Shown: positions 1 through 9,150 of the stretch, piece by piece | Numbering within the stretch: position 1 is the stretch's first letter | How the letters are laid out: each line of letters begins with the position of its first letter | NCBI RefSeq assembly: GCF_003383615.1 | Contig: NZ_QNUL01000018.1 | Span: 62,001 to 126,000, forward strand | Origin: Dyadobacter luteus | GTDB lineage: Bacteria > Bacteroidota > Bacteroidia > Cytophagales > Spirosomataceae | Direction of reading: 5' to 3' | DNA length: 64,000 nucleotides | Program-made: the position numbers and the translations under genes | The notes under the pieces: model-generated | Seen by the model: only the letters and a program-made list of their open reading frames with translations | Database searches by the model: none | Told to the model about the DNA's origin: nothing

Positions 1-507
1 AGATTGAAAGGTGGTGACTCATTCGTATTCGGGAGGGGGCATGAAGAAATGGAATATGCTCGTGAACACGGGATTACGGTAGAAAATATTCCAGGCGTAT
101 CAAGCTGCATCTCCGTTCCCGCCTCTTTGGATATTCCGGTTACGCGCAGAGGAGTAAGTGAAAGCTTCTGGGTAATTACTGCAACTACCCGTTCGGGAGA
201 ACTATCCGATGACATCCGCCTCGCGGTACAATCCAAAGCAACCGTCGTAATTTTAATGGGCGTGAATAAACTTAAAGAAATCTGCGATCTGTATAAACAC
301 TTTGGAAGAGGTTACCTGCCCATGGCTGTTATTCAGAATGGCACCCGACCGGACGAAAAGAGTGTGATAGGCCAGGTTTGGGAAATGCCACATTTGGTAA
401 AAGAAAATAACATAGGCGCACCTGCCATTATGATTTTAGGGGAAGTTGTTGCTCTTAACCCCTCCTACGCAAAGGAATATCTGAGAAATATTTATCAGGA
501 ACAATAG
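1..507 (+). CDS. cobA: Uroporphyrinogen-III C-methyltransferase, C-terminal part (5' end outside window)
   Basis: SUMT moves two methyl groups from S-adenosylmethionine to uroporphyrinogen III, giving precorrin-2 for siroheme. The frame is open from base 1 and begins inside the family motif LKGGDSFVFGRG, so the N-terminal part with the first SAM-binding loop lies upstream. The later family motif AVIQNGTRPDEKSVIG is present and the C-terminus looks complete. The gene heads a same-strand run of nitrate assimilation genes; siroheme is the cofactor of assimilatory nitrite reductase, which fits. The partner dehydrogenase is at 9151-9729. The TTG at base 4 is an internal leucine codon, not a start. 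Confidence 0.93.
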   Translation, partial: RLKGGDSFVFGRGHEEMEYAREHGITVENIPGVSSCISVPASLDIPVTRRGVSESFWVITATTRSGELSDDIRLAVQSKATVVILMGVNKLKEICDLYKHFGRGYLPMAVIQNGTRPDEKSVIGQVWEMPHLVKENNIGAPAIMILGEVVALNPSYAKEYLRNIYQEQ

Positions 508-583
508 AAGATCATTATAAGAAGATTACCCCAGTACAATCAGCCGCGCCCGTTCAATTCTCCATTTTACAAAATTCATTTAA

Positions 584-1942
584 ATGAGAAACGTCATTTA
601 CTTTTTTGCATTGAGCTTATGGGTTGCAGGAACACTTCGACCGGCTGAAGGATTCGCACAGCTGACCGTATCGGGACAGTTGAGAACCCGGACTGAATTC
701 CTTCAGGGACAAGGAACACCACTGAACAAAGGTGAAGATCCTGCGTTCTTTACATCTCAAAGAACCAGGTTGAACGTCGGCTATAAGGCATATCGGATGA
801 ATTTCTTCGTAGCCGCGCAAGACGTACGCGTTTGGGGGCAGGACGCTTCCACCAACAACAGATTTACCAATACTGCTCTGAATGGACTGATGTTACACGA
901 AGCCTGGGCTGAAATCAGCTTACTGGATACTAACATTACCAGGACTGGCAAAGAATTGGGATTAAAAATCGGACGACAGGAACTTGTTTACGACGACAGC
1001 CGTCTGCTGGGAAATCTGGATTGGCTGCAACAGGGAAGACGACACGACGCCATTGTACTGAAATATGCACATCATGGAATCACTGCTCATCTTGGCGCTG
1101 CGTATAACCAAAACCGTGAACTAAAAACAGGTGGTTTGTACGATGGCGTGCCAACAGGATATCCTGCAGGAACGAATGGAATCGGCACAATGTACAAATC
1201 GATGCAGTTTGCCTACGCAAGCAAAAAGCTGAATGCCGGAAATATTTCTCTATTGGTATTTAAAGACGATTTTCAAAAATACAACCTGAACGAAACCGGA
1301 GTTAAAGTATACCGCAAAGGAACCCGAAGCCGCGTTACTGCCGGAACTTACCTGAATAGCAAAATAGGAAAGAGCTGGAACCTGAACGCAAGCGCTTATC
1401 TACAGACGGGAAAGGATAAAGACGGCTCCCAATTAAGTGCATACATGTATTCCGTGAAAGGCCTCTACAAGGTAAGCAAGCATTTCACAGTTGGTCCCGG
1501 TTTTGATTATATGTCAGGTTCACAATCCGCTTCAAAAACCAACCATACTTTCGATCCTTTGTACGGAACCCCTCACAAGTTCTGGGGACAAATGGATTAC
1601 TTTTATGTTGCAAATGGATTTGGAAAAGGCGGACTATCAGACTTTTACATACATTCCACATTCACCCCTACTCAAAAACTTTCGATACAAACAGACTTGC
1701 ACCATTTTTCGAGTGCTGCTGAAGTTCGTAACAGTGAATCGCAAGCCCTATCGTCTAATTTTGGTAATGAACTCGATATCATCGCGACTTATAGCCTTAC
1801 TAAATCCATCAGCTTTCAGGGAGGATACTGCACATTTCTGGCAACGAACAGTCTGGCTTATGTAAAAGGTGTAAAAGATCCGCAGAAGATGTCCAACTGG
1901 GCTTATCTGATGATCAATATCAAACCTGAATTTTTGAAATAG
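584..1942 (+). CDS. Alginate-export-family outer-membrane porin
   Basis: A 452-residue protein with a Sec signal peptide (residues 1 to about 25, ending near GFAQ) followed by alternating polar/aromatic strands typical of a beta-barrel. The start resembles the alginate_exp family (VSGQLRTRTEF, then NVGYKAYRMNFFVAAQDVRVWG). In Bacteroidota these porins often lie beside NarK-type transporters, and here it sits between siroheme synthesis and narK, so passage of nitrate or nitrite through the outer membrane is the likely role. Substrate is inferred from context only. The ATG is 77 bp after the cobA stop. Confidence 0.8.
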   Translation: MRNVIYFFALSLWVAGTLRPAEGFAQLTVSGQLRTRTEFLQGQGTPLNKGEDPAFFTSQRTRLNVGYKAYRMNFFVAAQDVRVWGQDASTNNRFTNTALNGLMLHEAWAEISLLDTNITRTGKELGLKIGRQELVYDDSRLLGNLDWLQQGRRHDAIVLKYAHHGITAHLGAAYNQNRELKTGGLYDGVPTGYPAGTNGIGTMYKSMQFAYASKKLNAGNISLLVFKDDFQKYNLNETGVKVYRKGTRSRVTAGTYLNSKIGKSWNLNASAYLQTGKDKDGSQLSAYMYSVKGLYKVSKHFTVGPGFDYMSGSQSASKTNHTFDPLYGTPHKFWGQMDYFYVANGFGKGGLSDFYIHSTFTPTQKLSIQTDLHHFSSAAEVRNSESQALSSNFGNELDIIATYSLTKSISFQGGYCTFLATNSLAYVKGVKDPQKMSNWAYLMINIKPEFLK

Positions 1943-1965
1943 CCCAAAGCTATCCGCTAACAGCC

Positions 1966-2028
1966 GTCATCCTGAGCGGAGTCGAAGGATAGTAGCGAGT
2001 TGAACGCTTCGACTCCGCTCAGCGTGAC
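1966..2028. repeat. Palindromic intergenic repeat (REP-like)
   Basis: Two 22-base arms (1966-1987 and 2007-2028) are inverted copies matching at 20 of 22 positions, each with the core GAGCGGAGTCGAAG, around a 19-base loop. It lies in the 129-bp gap between the porin and narK. There is no T-run, so it is more likely a dispersed hairpin repeat than a classical terminator, although it could protect or end the porin mRNA. Confidence 0.75.
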
Positions 2029-2071
2029 AACCTATTAAGAACATTTATAAGAATTTCAAAACACCAAACGC

Positions 2072-3382
2072 ATGGAAACTACAAATAAACCACTCGAAAA
2101 ATTAAACATTTTCAGTTTCAAAGGCGTACAAATGCGCACTTTCCATCTTACCTGGATGGCCTTTTTCCTATGCTTTTTCGGGTGGTTCGGTCTTGCCCCA
2201 CTCATGACTGTGATCAAAACGGACTTAGGCCTGAGCAAAGAGCAGATCGGAAATATCATTATCGCATCGGTGGCCGCTACTGTAGTGGCCCGCATTGCGA
2301 TTGGTAAACTTTGCGATTCCTGGGGACCACGTAAAACGTATTCAGCACTCATGGGAATATGCTCTATACCAGTAATGACGGTCGGTCTTGTTCATTCCTA
2401 TGAAGGCTTTCTTCTATTCAGACTCGCTATCGGTGTCATCGGAGCTTCGTTTGTGATTACACAGTACCACACTTCGGTCATGTTCGACAAGAAGATTGTT
2501 GGTACCGCCAATGCTGTTGCAGGTGGATGGGGAAATCTGGGTGGCGGAATTACCAATATGGTGATGCCCCTGATCTTTGCCGGATTCGTAGGAGCTGGTT
2601 ACCTGCCTGAGTCTGCATGGAGATTAGCCATGATCATTCCCGGTGTGATGCTGCTCGTATTTGCAGTACTTTATTACCGTTTCACCAAAGATACACCAGC
2701 CGGTAATTTTGAAGAACTGAGTGTTATTAATCCCAAAGCAGCTAAAACGAAGGGGTCACTGGCTATCGCGGCTAAGGATCCCCGTACCTGGGCCCTGTTT
2801 CTTGCGTATGGTGCCTGCTTCGGAATAGAAATCACCTTCGACAATATAGCTGCTCTGTACTTCTTCGAAAATTTCAACACGACCCTTGCTCTGGCTGGGA
2901 TTCTTGCCGGAACATTCGGATTCATGAACCTGTTCGCAAGAGCAGTTGGAGGAATCGTTGCTGATAAAGTAGGACGCAAATTCGGTATGATCGGGAAAGG
3001 AAGATTACTGGCAGCATTGCTCGCGATGGAAGGCATTGGTATTGCACTCTTCGCCCAAAGCGGCAGTATAGTGGTTGCGGTGATTACCATGCTTGCTTTT
3101 GCCATGTTCCTGAAGATGGCAAATGGAGTAACCTATGCTATTGTACCATTCATCAACCAGAAAGCGATCGGGTCTGTTAGCGGCATTGTAGGTGCAGGTG
3201 GAAATGTGGGTGCAGTACTTGCCGGCTTCCTGTTCAAGTCCAGTTCCATCACCTACTCTCAGGCGTTTGTTTATATCGGTGTAGCCATCGCTTGTGTCGC
3301 CGCTATAGTGGCTTTAATCAATTTTGATAAAACGACCGAGATCGTACCGGAAGTGGGCTCACTGGAAACAGCGGAGGCCTGA
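2072..3382 (+). CDS. narK: NarK-type nitrate/nitrite MFS transporter
   Basis: A 436-residue integral membrane protein with about 12 hydrophobic segments of the major facilitator superfamily. It carries the glycine-rich nitrate signature AVAGGWGNLGGGITN near residues 147-162, and a related glycine-rich stretch (SGIVGAGGNVGAVLAG) in the second half, as in NarK/NasA carriers. It should import nitrate for the reductase that follows 48 bp downstream. The start chosen is the ATG at 2072, giving a short cytoplasmic leader before the first helix. Nitrate uptake versus nitrite export cannot be separated from sequence alone; the assimilatory neighbours favour uptake. Confidence 0.93.
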   Translation: METTNKPLEKLNIFSFKGVQMRTFHLTWMAFFLCFFGWFGLAPLMTVIKTDLGLSKEQIGNIIIASVAATVVARIAIGKLCDSWGPRKTYSALMGICSIPVMTVGLVHSYEGFLLFRLAIGVIGASFVITQYHTSVMFDKKIVGTANAVAGGWGNLGGGITNMVMPLIFAGFVGAGYLPESAWRLAMIIPGVMLLVFAVLYYRFTKDTPAGNFEELSVINPKAAKTKGSLAIAAKDPRTWALFLAYGACFGIEITFDNIAALYFFENFNTTLALAGILAGTFGFMNLFARAVGGIVADKVGRKFGMIGKGRLLAALLAMEGIGIALFAQSGSIVVAVITMLAFAMFLKMANGVTYAIVPFINQKAIGSVSGIVGAGGNVGAVLAGFLFKSSSITYSQAFVYIGVAIACVAAIVALINFDKTTEIVPEVGSLETAEA

Positions 3383-3430
3383 CAAAAATTTAAGCATTAA
3401 ATAAAAACAGTACATCCAAAATTCTTCATC

Positions 3431-6400
3431 ATGAAACCAACCGCCAATTCATTTAAATCTACCTGCTGCTATTGTGGCGTGGGTTGTGGTGTCGTGGTTC
3501 ATCAGGATACCAACGGACAACTAAGTCTGGAAGGCGATAAGAGTCACCCATCCAATCAGGGAAAACTTTGCTCAAAAGGTATGAACCTGCATTATACGGT
3601 TATGGATCAGTCAGACAGACTGCTGTACCCGCAAATGCGCATGAACAAGGCGATGCCGATGCAACGGGTGAATTGGGATGAGGCTTTGGAACGTACAGCT
3701 GCTGTTTTTAAAACATTCATCAAAAAATTCGGTCCTGATTCTGTCGCTTTCTACGTTTCCGGACAATGTCTGACGGAAGAGTATTATCTGGTCAATAAGC
3801 TGATAAAAGGTTTTATTGGCTCCAATAACATTGACACCAATTCCCGGCTTTGTATGAGTTCGGCTGTGGTGGGTTACAAACTTGCGTTGGGTGAAGATAG
3901 TGTGCCGGTATGTTACGATGATATTGAAGAAGCGGATGTGTTCTTTATCACCGGTGCCAACCCTGCCTGGTGCCACCCCATATTATGGAGAAGAATTGAA
4001 GCGCACAAAGCAGCGAATCCGCATGTAAAACTGATTTGTGTTGATCCGAGACGTACCGATTCTGCACGGTCATCCGACCTGCATCTGGCGATCAACCCGG
4101 GAACGGATATTGTCCTGAACAACGCAATCGGCAGACTACTTATTGAGGAAGGCTACATTGATAACGACTTTATCATTGATCATACCGATGGTTTCACGGC
4201 GTTCAGAGATAAGGTTTTTGAGAGAACTATTCAGGAAGCTGCTGAGATTTGCGGTGTTGGTACGGCTGACATTGCAACAGCAGCAACCTGGATAGGAAAA
4301 GCGAAAGGATTTTTGTCGCTATGGACCATGGGCCTCAACCAGTCGGTTATAGGGGTAAACAAAAACCTGTCGCTGATTAACCTGCATTTGATTACGGGAA
4401 AAATCGGAAAACCTGGCAATGGCCCGTTCTCGCTCACCGGCCAGCCCAACGCCATGGGAGGTCGTGAGACAGGTGGATTGGCTAACATTTTGCCCGCACA
4501 TCGTGAGGTAGTAAATCCAGTTCACAGACAGGAAATGGAAGAGTTCTGGAACAGTCCGGTCAAAATTGCCGATAAACCCGGACTCACCGCGACAGAAATG
4601 TTCGAGGCTCTGGAAAATGGAAAGCTAAAAGCTATATGGATTATTAATACCAATCCGCTGGTAAGTATGCCGGATGTAAGTATTGCTGAAAAAGCGCTGA
4701 AGAATGCAAAATTCGTAGTCGTTCAGGATATTTCTAACCGTGCAGACACTGTTGTTTTTGCTGATGTCGTGCTCCCTGCCGCTGCCTGGCTGGAAAAAGA
4801 GGGAACGATGACCAACGCAGAAAGAAGGATTACACATTTACCCAAAGCCATTTCAGCTCCGGGAGAGGCACTTCCGGATGCAGAAATCATCTGGCGGTTC
4901 GCTGAGAAAATGGGATTCGGCGAGTCATTCAAGTATGAGAATGTTTCGCAGGTTTACGATGAATATGCTCAAATCACTGCCGGAACAACGATTGATGTAA
5001 CGGGGGTTAATTATGATTTATTAAAAGCCAATCGTAGTGTTCAGTGGCCGTTTAGGGCAGAGGGCGAAAGGGCATGGGGAATGGGGCTTGGGGAAGAAAG
5101 GCGCGAAGGCGACCTGGCACGGGGAGCTGAGTCCGGAAAAAATGCCGGAGGCATTGAAATGAAGCGAAGCGAACATTCCGAAAATAGCCTGAAAGGCTTC
5201 CATTCCTCAACCAGAGACACCGTCCCTGGAGATTCCGGCAATTCGGCTCCCGGCAACACAGGTACAAAAAGATTATTCACTGATCATCAGTTCTATACTC
5301 CTAACAAAAAGGCACAAATATTCGCAGTAAACGACGAAAACACCTCGGAAGCTACAGATCAGGATTTCCCTTTGGTACTCACGACCGGGCGTATCAGAGA
5401 TCAGTGGCATACCATGACTAAAACCGGACGCGTAGCGAAGCTGAACCAGCATATACCTCAGCCGTTTTTACAAATCCATCCGAAAGATGCTCAGACCCGT
5501 AATATCCGGGAAGGGCAACTTGTGACGGTTACGAGCAGACGAGGAGAAGTGAGAGTGAAAGCGCAGATCACAGAGGATGTAAAAGCCGGACTTTGTTTTT
5601 TACCCATGCATTGGGGAAAGATTCTGGGTAGTTCGTTGGGACGGGCAAATAACCTTACAAGTCCACTTGTCGACCCGAAATCCAAAGAACCGGACTTTAA
5701 ATTTTCGGCGGTAGAAGTGTGTTTATACAAAAAACCCATTGAGAAAATCATCATTATCGGAGCCGGATCAGCCGGTTTAGGGTTCATTAATTCATACCGA
5801 AACCTGAATCAGGAAGACGAAATTCACGTTTTTTCAAAAGAAATTTATCCATTCTATAACCGGGTTTTACTACCCGACTATATCAGTGGCTCCCAATCCT
5901 GGGAGCAGCTTGTAAAACTGAGAGAAGACCAGTTCGAAGCCAATAACATTCACGTCCACAAGGGCGTCGGTGTGACCCATATAGATCGTCAGAACAAAAC
6001 GATTACAGACGACAGAGGCAATCAGCATACTTATAACAAACTCATTCTGGGTATGGGAAGCCGCGCGTTCATGCCAAAAGGTGTACCCAAAATTCCCGGA
6101 ATATTCAACATGCGCTCGCGCCTGGATGCCGACTCACTACTTCCGTTTTTGAAACAACCATCTCCCCACGCAGTGATTGTAGGGGGAGGTATACTGGGGC
6201 TGGAACTGGCAGCATCATTCCGGGAAATGAATGTTCGGGTTACCGTTATCCAAAGAAGTGGCAGACTGATGGAACGACAGCTTGATCCACTTGCTTCTGA
6301 ACTTCTATACCAGGATCTCAAAGATCGGGGTGTGGAAATTTATTTCAACGATGAAGTATCCATTTTTTCCGGCTCCGACAAAGTGGATGGTATCCGGTTA

Positions 6401-7132
6401 AAATCAGGAAGAAAAATTGATTGTCAGGTGGTTGTGATGGCTATCGGAACAGTCCCGACCATTGAGCTGGCCACAGAAGCAGGTATTGCATCGAAACGCG
6501 GGATTATCGTAAATGACTATATGCAAACCTCCGATCCCGACATATTTGCAGCCGGTGAAATTGCAGAGTGGCGCGGACAAATGTGGGGAATTACACTCGG
6601 TGCTGAGCAACAGGCTGAAGTGGCGGCGAAATTTATCGCAGGTGATATTTCACAGCCCTACAAGGGTAGCACCTCCATGAATATCCTGAAAATGGAAGGA
6701 CTGCATCTTTGCAGCGTTGGATTGACTGAGGCTCCCGCCAATGACAGCAGCTACGAAGAAATTACATTCATAGATAAGTCGAAACGTTATTATAAAAAAT
6801 GCATTGTGCACCGCGACCGGCTGGTGGGATGTATACTGATCGGCGACAAAAACGAATTTCTGGAATTCAGGGATCTGATTGCAAATGGAATTGAACTATC
6901 AGAAAAACGTCTGCAATTACTCAGGGCAAGCCAAAAAGCTGAACCATTGGAAGGGAAACTGGTATGTTCCTGCAACAATGTAGGAAAGGGTAATTTGGAA
7001 AATGCGATCAAAGGTGGATGTACTGATTTTCAGCAACTGTGCCAAAAAACAGGCGCAGGAACCGGATGCGGCTCTTGCCGACCCGAAGTGAGGTCCATTT
7101 TGGAGAAAATGAATGAAGCTGTACTTGTTTAG
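3431..7132 (+). CDS. nasA: Assimilatory nitrate reductase fused to NAD(P)H-type flavoprotein and BFD domain
   Basis: A 1233-residue cytoplasmic enzyme reducing nitrate to nitrite. The N-terminus has the [4Fe-4S] ligands C12-X2-C15-X3-C19 and C47 of molybdopterin oxidoreductases, followed by the catalytic body and a dinucleotide-binding domain to about residue 755. From about 771 a pyridine-nucleotide-disulphide oxidoreductase module follows: first Rossmann motif IIIIGAGSAG and second VIVGGGILGLELAAS near 912. The end (about 1176-1225) is a [2Fe-2S] BFD domain with CSCNN and TGCGSC. In many bacteria catalytic and NADH-oxidising parts are separate subunits (NasC/NasB); here they are one chain. 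Residues about 542-615 are a low-complexity insert without hydrophobic core. The next gene starts 9 bp after the stop. Confidence 0.93.
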   Translation: MKPTANSFKSTCCYCGVGCGVVVHQDTNGQLSLEGDKSHPSNQGKLCSKGMNLHYTVMDQSDRLLYPQMRMNKAMPMQRVNWDEALERTAAVFKTFIKKFGPDSVAFYVSGQCLTEEYYLVNKLIKGFIGSNNIDTNSRLCMSSAVVGYKLALGEDSVPVCYDDIEEADVFFITGANPAWCHPILWRRIEAHKAANPHVKLICVDPRRTDSARSSDLHLAINPGTDIVLNNAIGRLLIEEGYIDNDFIIDHTDGFTAFRDKVFERTIQEAAEICGVGTADIATAATWIGKAKGFLSLWTMGLNQSVIGVNKNLSLINLHLITGKIGKPGNGPFSLTGQPNAMGGRETGGLANILPAHREVVNPVHRQEMEEFWNSPVKIADKPGLTATEMFEALENGKLKAIWIINTNPLVSMPDVSIAEKALKNAKFVVVQDISNRADTVVFADVVLPAAAWLEKEGTMTNAERRITHLPKAISAPGEALPDAEIIWRFAEKMGFGESFKYENVSQVYDEYAQITAGTTIDVTGVNYDLLKANRSVQWPFRAEGERAWGMGLGEERREGDLARGAESGKNAGGIEMKRSEHSENSLKGFHSSTRDTVPGDSGNSAPGNTGTKRLFTDHQFYTPNKKAQIFAVNDENTSEATDQDFPLVLTTGRIRDQWHTMTKTGRVAKLNQHIPQPFLQIHPKDAQTRNIREGQLVTVTSRRGEVRVKAQITEDVKAGLCFLPMHWGKILGSSLGRANNLTSPLVDPKSKEPDFKFSAVEVCLYKKPIEKIIIIGAGSAGLGFINSYRNLNQEDEIHVFSKEIYPFYNRVLLPDYISGSQSWEQLVKLREDQFEANNIHVHKGVGVTHIDRQNKTITDDRGNQHTYNKLILGMGSRAFMPKGVPKIPGIFNMRSRLDADSLLPFLKQPSPHAVIVGGGILGLELAASFREMNVRVTVIQRSGRLMERQLDPLASELLYQDLKDRGVEIYFNDEVSIFSGSDKVDGIRLKSGRKIDCQVVVMAIGTVPTIELATEAGIASKRGIIVNDYMQTSDPDIFAAGEIAEWRGQMWGITLGAEQQAEVAAKFIAGDISQPYKGSTSMNILKMEGLHLCSVGLTEAPANDSSYEEITFIDKSKRYYKKCIVHRDRLVGCILIGDKNEFLEFRDLIANGIELSEKRLQLLRASQKAEPLEGKLVCSCNNVGKGNLENAIKGGCTDFQQLCQKTGAGTGCGSCRPEVRSILEKMNEAVLV

Positions 7133-7141
7133 AAAATTGCT

Positions 7142-8605
7142 ATGAGAGATTATTATAACGTAAAAATCAACCTGCCAGGCGGAATTGCTTCCCCCGGGGT
7201 TCTCAAAGGAATTCTTTCTGCAGCCCGAAAAGCGGATGTTCAGGATGTCAGATTCGGAGCACGACAGCAGCTATTGATGACGGTTCATTACGAACAGATG
7301 AAATTTCTGGAGCGGGATCTCAAAGCAATTGGCATTCAATACAATATCAACCCAGAAAAGCATCCCAATATCATCAGCTCCTATTGCGGTGAGGACGTGT
7401 TCAGAACGGGACAATGGCTAGACTCAAACGAATACCATACCGTATTCGACAGCTTTGAACACATGCCGGAGCTAAAAGTTAATATCTCCGATTCCAACCA
7501 GAGCTTCACGCCATTTTTTACCGGAAATCTGAATTTTATATCCTCTCCGGAACCTCATTTCTGGTATCTGTACGTTCGGCCAAAGCAAAGTAACATCCTT
7601 TACAAATGGGAGGAACTCGTATATACAAATGAGATTGGTAAAGTAGCAAGAGAGATTGAAAACCAATTATTAAATAGGCCGGCAGCAGATTTACCGGAGC
7701 TATTTGCTATCGTAAAAGAGCAGTTAGCTTACATTGCCCTACCCATTACACAAGAGCTGGAGCTTCCTGCATTTTCACTGCCTTACTACGAAGGCTTTAA
7801 CCGTTACGAATCCCGTACATGGCTTGGACTCTATCGTCGCGATGAGCAATTTTCGGTTGAATTTCTTCTTGATGTATGTAACCTCTGCATGAAAACACGC
7901 ATTGGAGAAATATGCACTACGCCTTGGAAATCAATTATTATCAAAGGTATTGAGGACCAATACAGAAGTGAATGGAGTAATATTCTGGGTAAACATAATA
8001 TCAATGTCCGGCATGCCGCCAATGAACTCGCCTGGCAAACAGAGGATAACACCAGCGAAGGAACTCAGCTTAAACAAGACCTCATCCGTTACATTGAAAA
8101 AAACGACACCCGTACCTTCGGATTATGTTTTGGTATACAAACCAAGCCCAAATCGGAAGTATTCGGTTCTGTACTAATCAGAAAAAGGCCTCTTTTGCAA
8201 ATTGGTCAATTATCATTGTGGAGTGTTTATGATCTTTATTTTACCGAAAATTTCAATCCGAACAGCCGCAATCACATACTCTTTGAAAAGGGTCTGTATA
8301 AAATCCATCTGGCCGGACAGGTAGAGCGACTTTGCAGAAAATTCAGTAACAAACGTTTTCGCGATATTCCGGAAAACAACAGACATGAAACGGAAGAGGT
8401 ATCCAAAGCCCCGGTTCAAATCCAGACAGCTCACCAATGCCCTCACTGCTTCACCATTTATGACGCCGCATTTGGTGATACTTTACAGAATATTCCTGCC
8501 GGAGTTTTGTTTCAGGACCTTTCAGATACCTATCTATGTCCAACCTGCGACACACCGAAAGCTGAATTCGAAAAAATTACCATATCTGAAATCGCTATAT
8601 CATGA
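7142..8605 (+). CDS. Nitrite/sulfite-reductase-like protein with C-terminal rubredoxin domain
   Basis: A 487-residue protein. Residues 1-85 resemble the ferredoxin-like half domain of nitrite/sulfite reductases (start INLPGGIASPGVLKGIL, then VRFGARQQLLMTV), and about 265-300 (TRIGEICTTPWKSIIIKGI) looks like the second such half domain. The canonical siroheme/[4Fe-4S] ligand pattern C-X5-C ... C-X3-C is not visible; only CNLC and scattered cysteines are seen. Residues about 435-480 are a rubredoxin with CPHC and CPTC. Position in the nas operon, 9 bp after nasA and overlapping the next gene by 4 bp, suggests an electron carrier or assembly factor for nitrate reduction. It is not an obvious catalytic nitrite reductase. 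Confidence 0.75.
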   Translation: MRDYYNVKINLPGGIASPGVLKGILSAARKADVQDVRFGARQQLLMTVHYEQMKFLERDLKAIGIQYNINPEKHPNIISSYCGEDVFRTGQWLDSNEYHTVFDSFEHMPELKVNISDSNQSFTPFFTGNLNFISSPEPHFWYLYVRPKQSNILYKWEELVYTNEIGKVAREIENQLLNRPAADLPELFAIVKEQLAYIALPITQELELPAFSLPYYEGFNRYESRTWLGLYRRDEQFSVEFLLDVCNLCMKTRIGEICTTPWKSIIIKGIEDQYRSEWSNILGKHNINVRHAANELAWQTEDNTSEGTQLKQDLIRYIEKNDTRTFGLCFGIQTKPKSEVFGSVLIRKRPLLQIGQLSLWSVYDLYFTENFNPNSRNHILFEKGLYKIHLAGQVERLCRKFSNKRFRDIPENNRHETEEVSKAPVQIQTAHQCPHCFTIYDAAFGDTLQNIPAGVLFQDLSDTYLCPTCDTPKAEFEKITISEIAIS

Positions 8606-9072
8606 CTATCCATCCTGTTGCTACTTTCTTTTTCGGCTTCGAAAGTGATTTTGTAAGTACGCTCAAATGTGTTCCAATGATTGTCCGCTATAAGCTCGAC
8701 AGCTGTGGCGTGAAACTGAAATTGCATGAATGGGCAAAATTCAGTCTTGCGGATAAAGAACTGCTTGCCACCCTACCCTGCTTTCAGACAGATGAAATAA
8801 AGCAGTATGAAAACTTTGTCAGAAAATTGGTAAAAAGCTACTTTGGCTATGAAGCCAGCACACTTACATTTATCGATGATAACTGGAACAATATCAGTGA
8901 AGTGCCAATCGAAATTCATCAAAAGGCAAAAGAATGGGAATGCCCGGGAGTCTCGCTGAAAGAGTGGATTAACCTGAACACTTTACAAAGATTTGCCCTT
9001 GTAAAACTGAGCCGTTCAGGGCATGAAGGAAAGAATTTTCCGGTGGCGTTGCGGGAATTTGGAGTAGTTTGA
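8602..9072 (+). CDS. Nitrate reductase associated protein
   Basis: A 156-residue soluble protein matching the small 'nitrate reductase associated' family found beside assimilatory nitrate reductases in cyanobacteria and Bacteroidota; typical stretches are FGFESDFV, CVPMIVRYKLDSCGVKL and LNTLQRFALVKLSR. The biochemical role is unknown; an accessory or maturation role is inferred from constant linkage. Its ATG overlaps the stop of the rubredoxin protein (ATGA), which implies translational coupling as the last gene of the operon. Confidence 0.85.
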   Translation: MTIHPVATFFFGFESDFVSTLKCVPMIVRYKLDSCGVKLKLHEWAKFSLADKELLATLPCFQTDEIKQYENFVRKLVKSYFGYEASTLTFIDDNWNNISEVPIEIHQKAKEWECPGVSLKEWINLNTLQRFALVKLSRSGHEGKNFPVALREFGVV

Positions 9073-9150
9073 GTTTTGGCTTTAAACGCTGAGTGATGAG
9101 AATTTACGCTGAGTTTCTTGAATGAACTGATTCTTTGCGCCTATTAAGGT

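Noticed and set aside
7142-8605. Functional siroheme nitrite reductase
   Set aside because: The siroheme/[4Fe-4S] cysteine pattern is not visible; a true nitrite reductase may lie upstream of the window.
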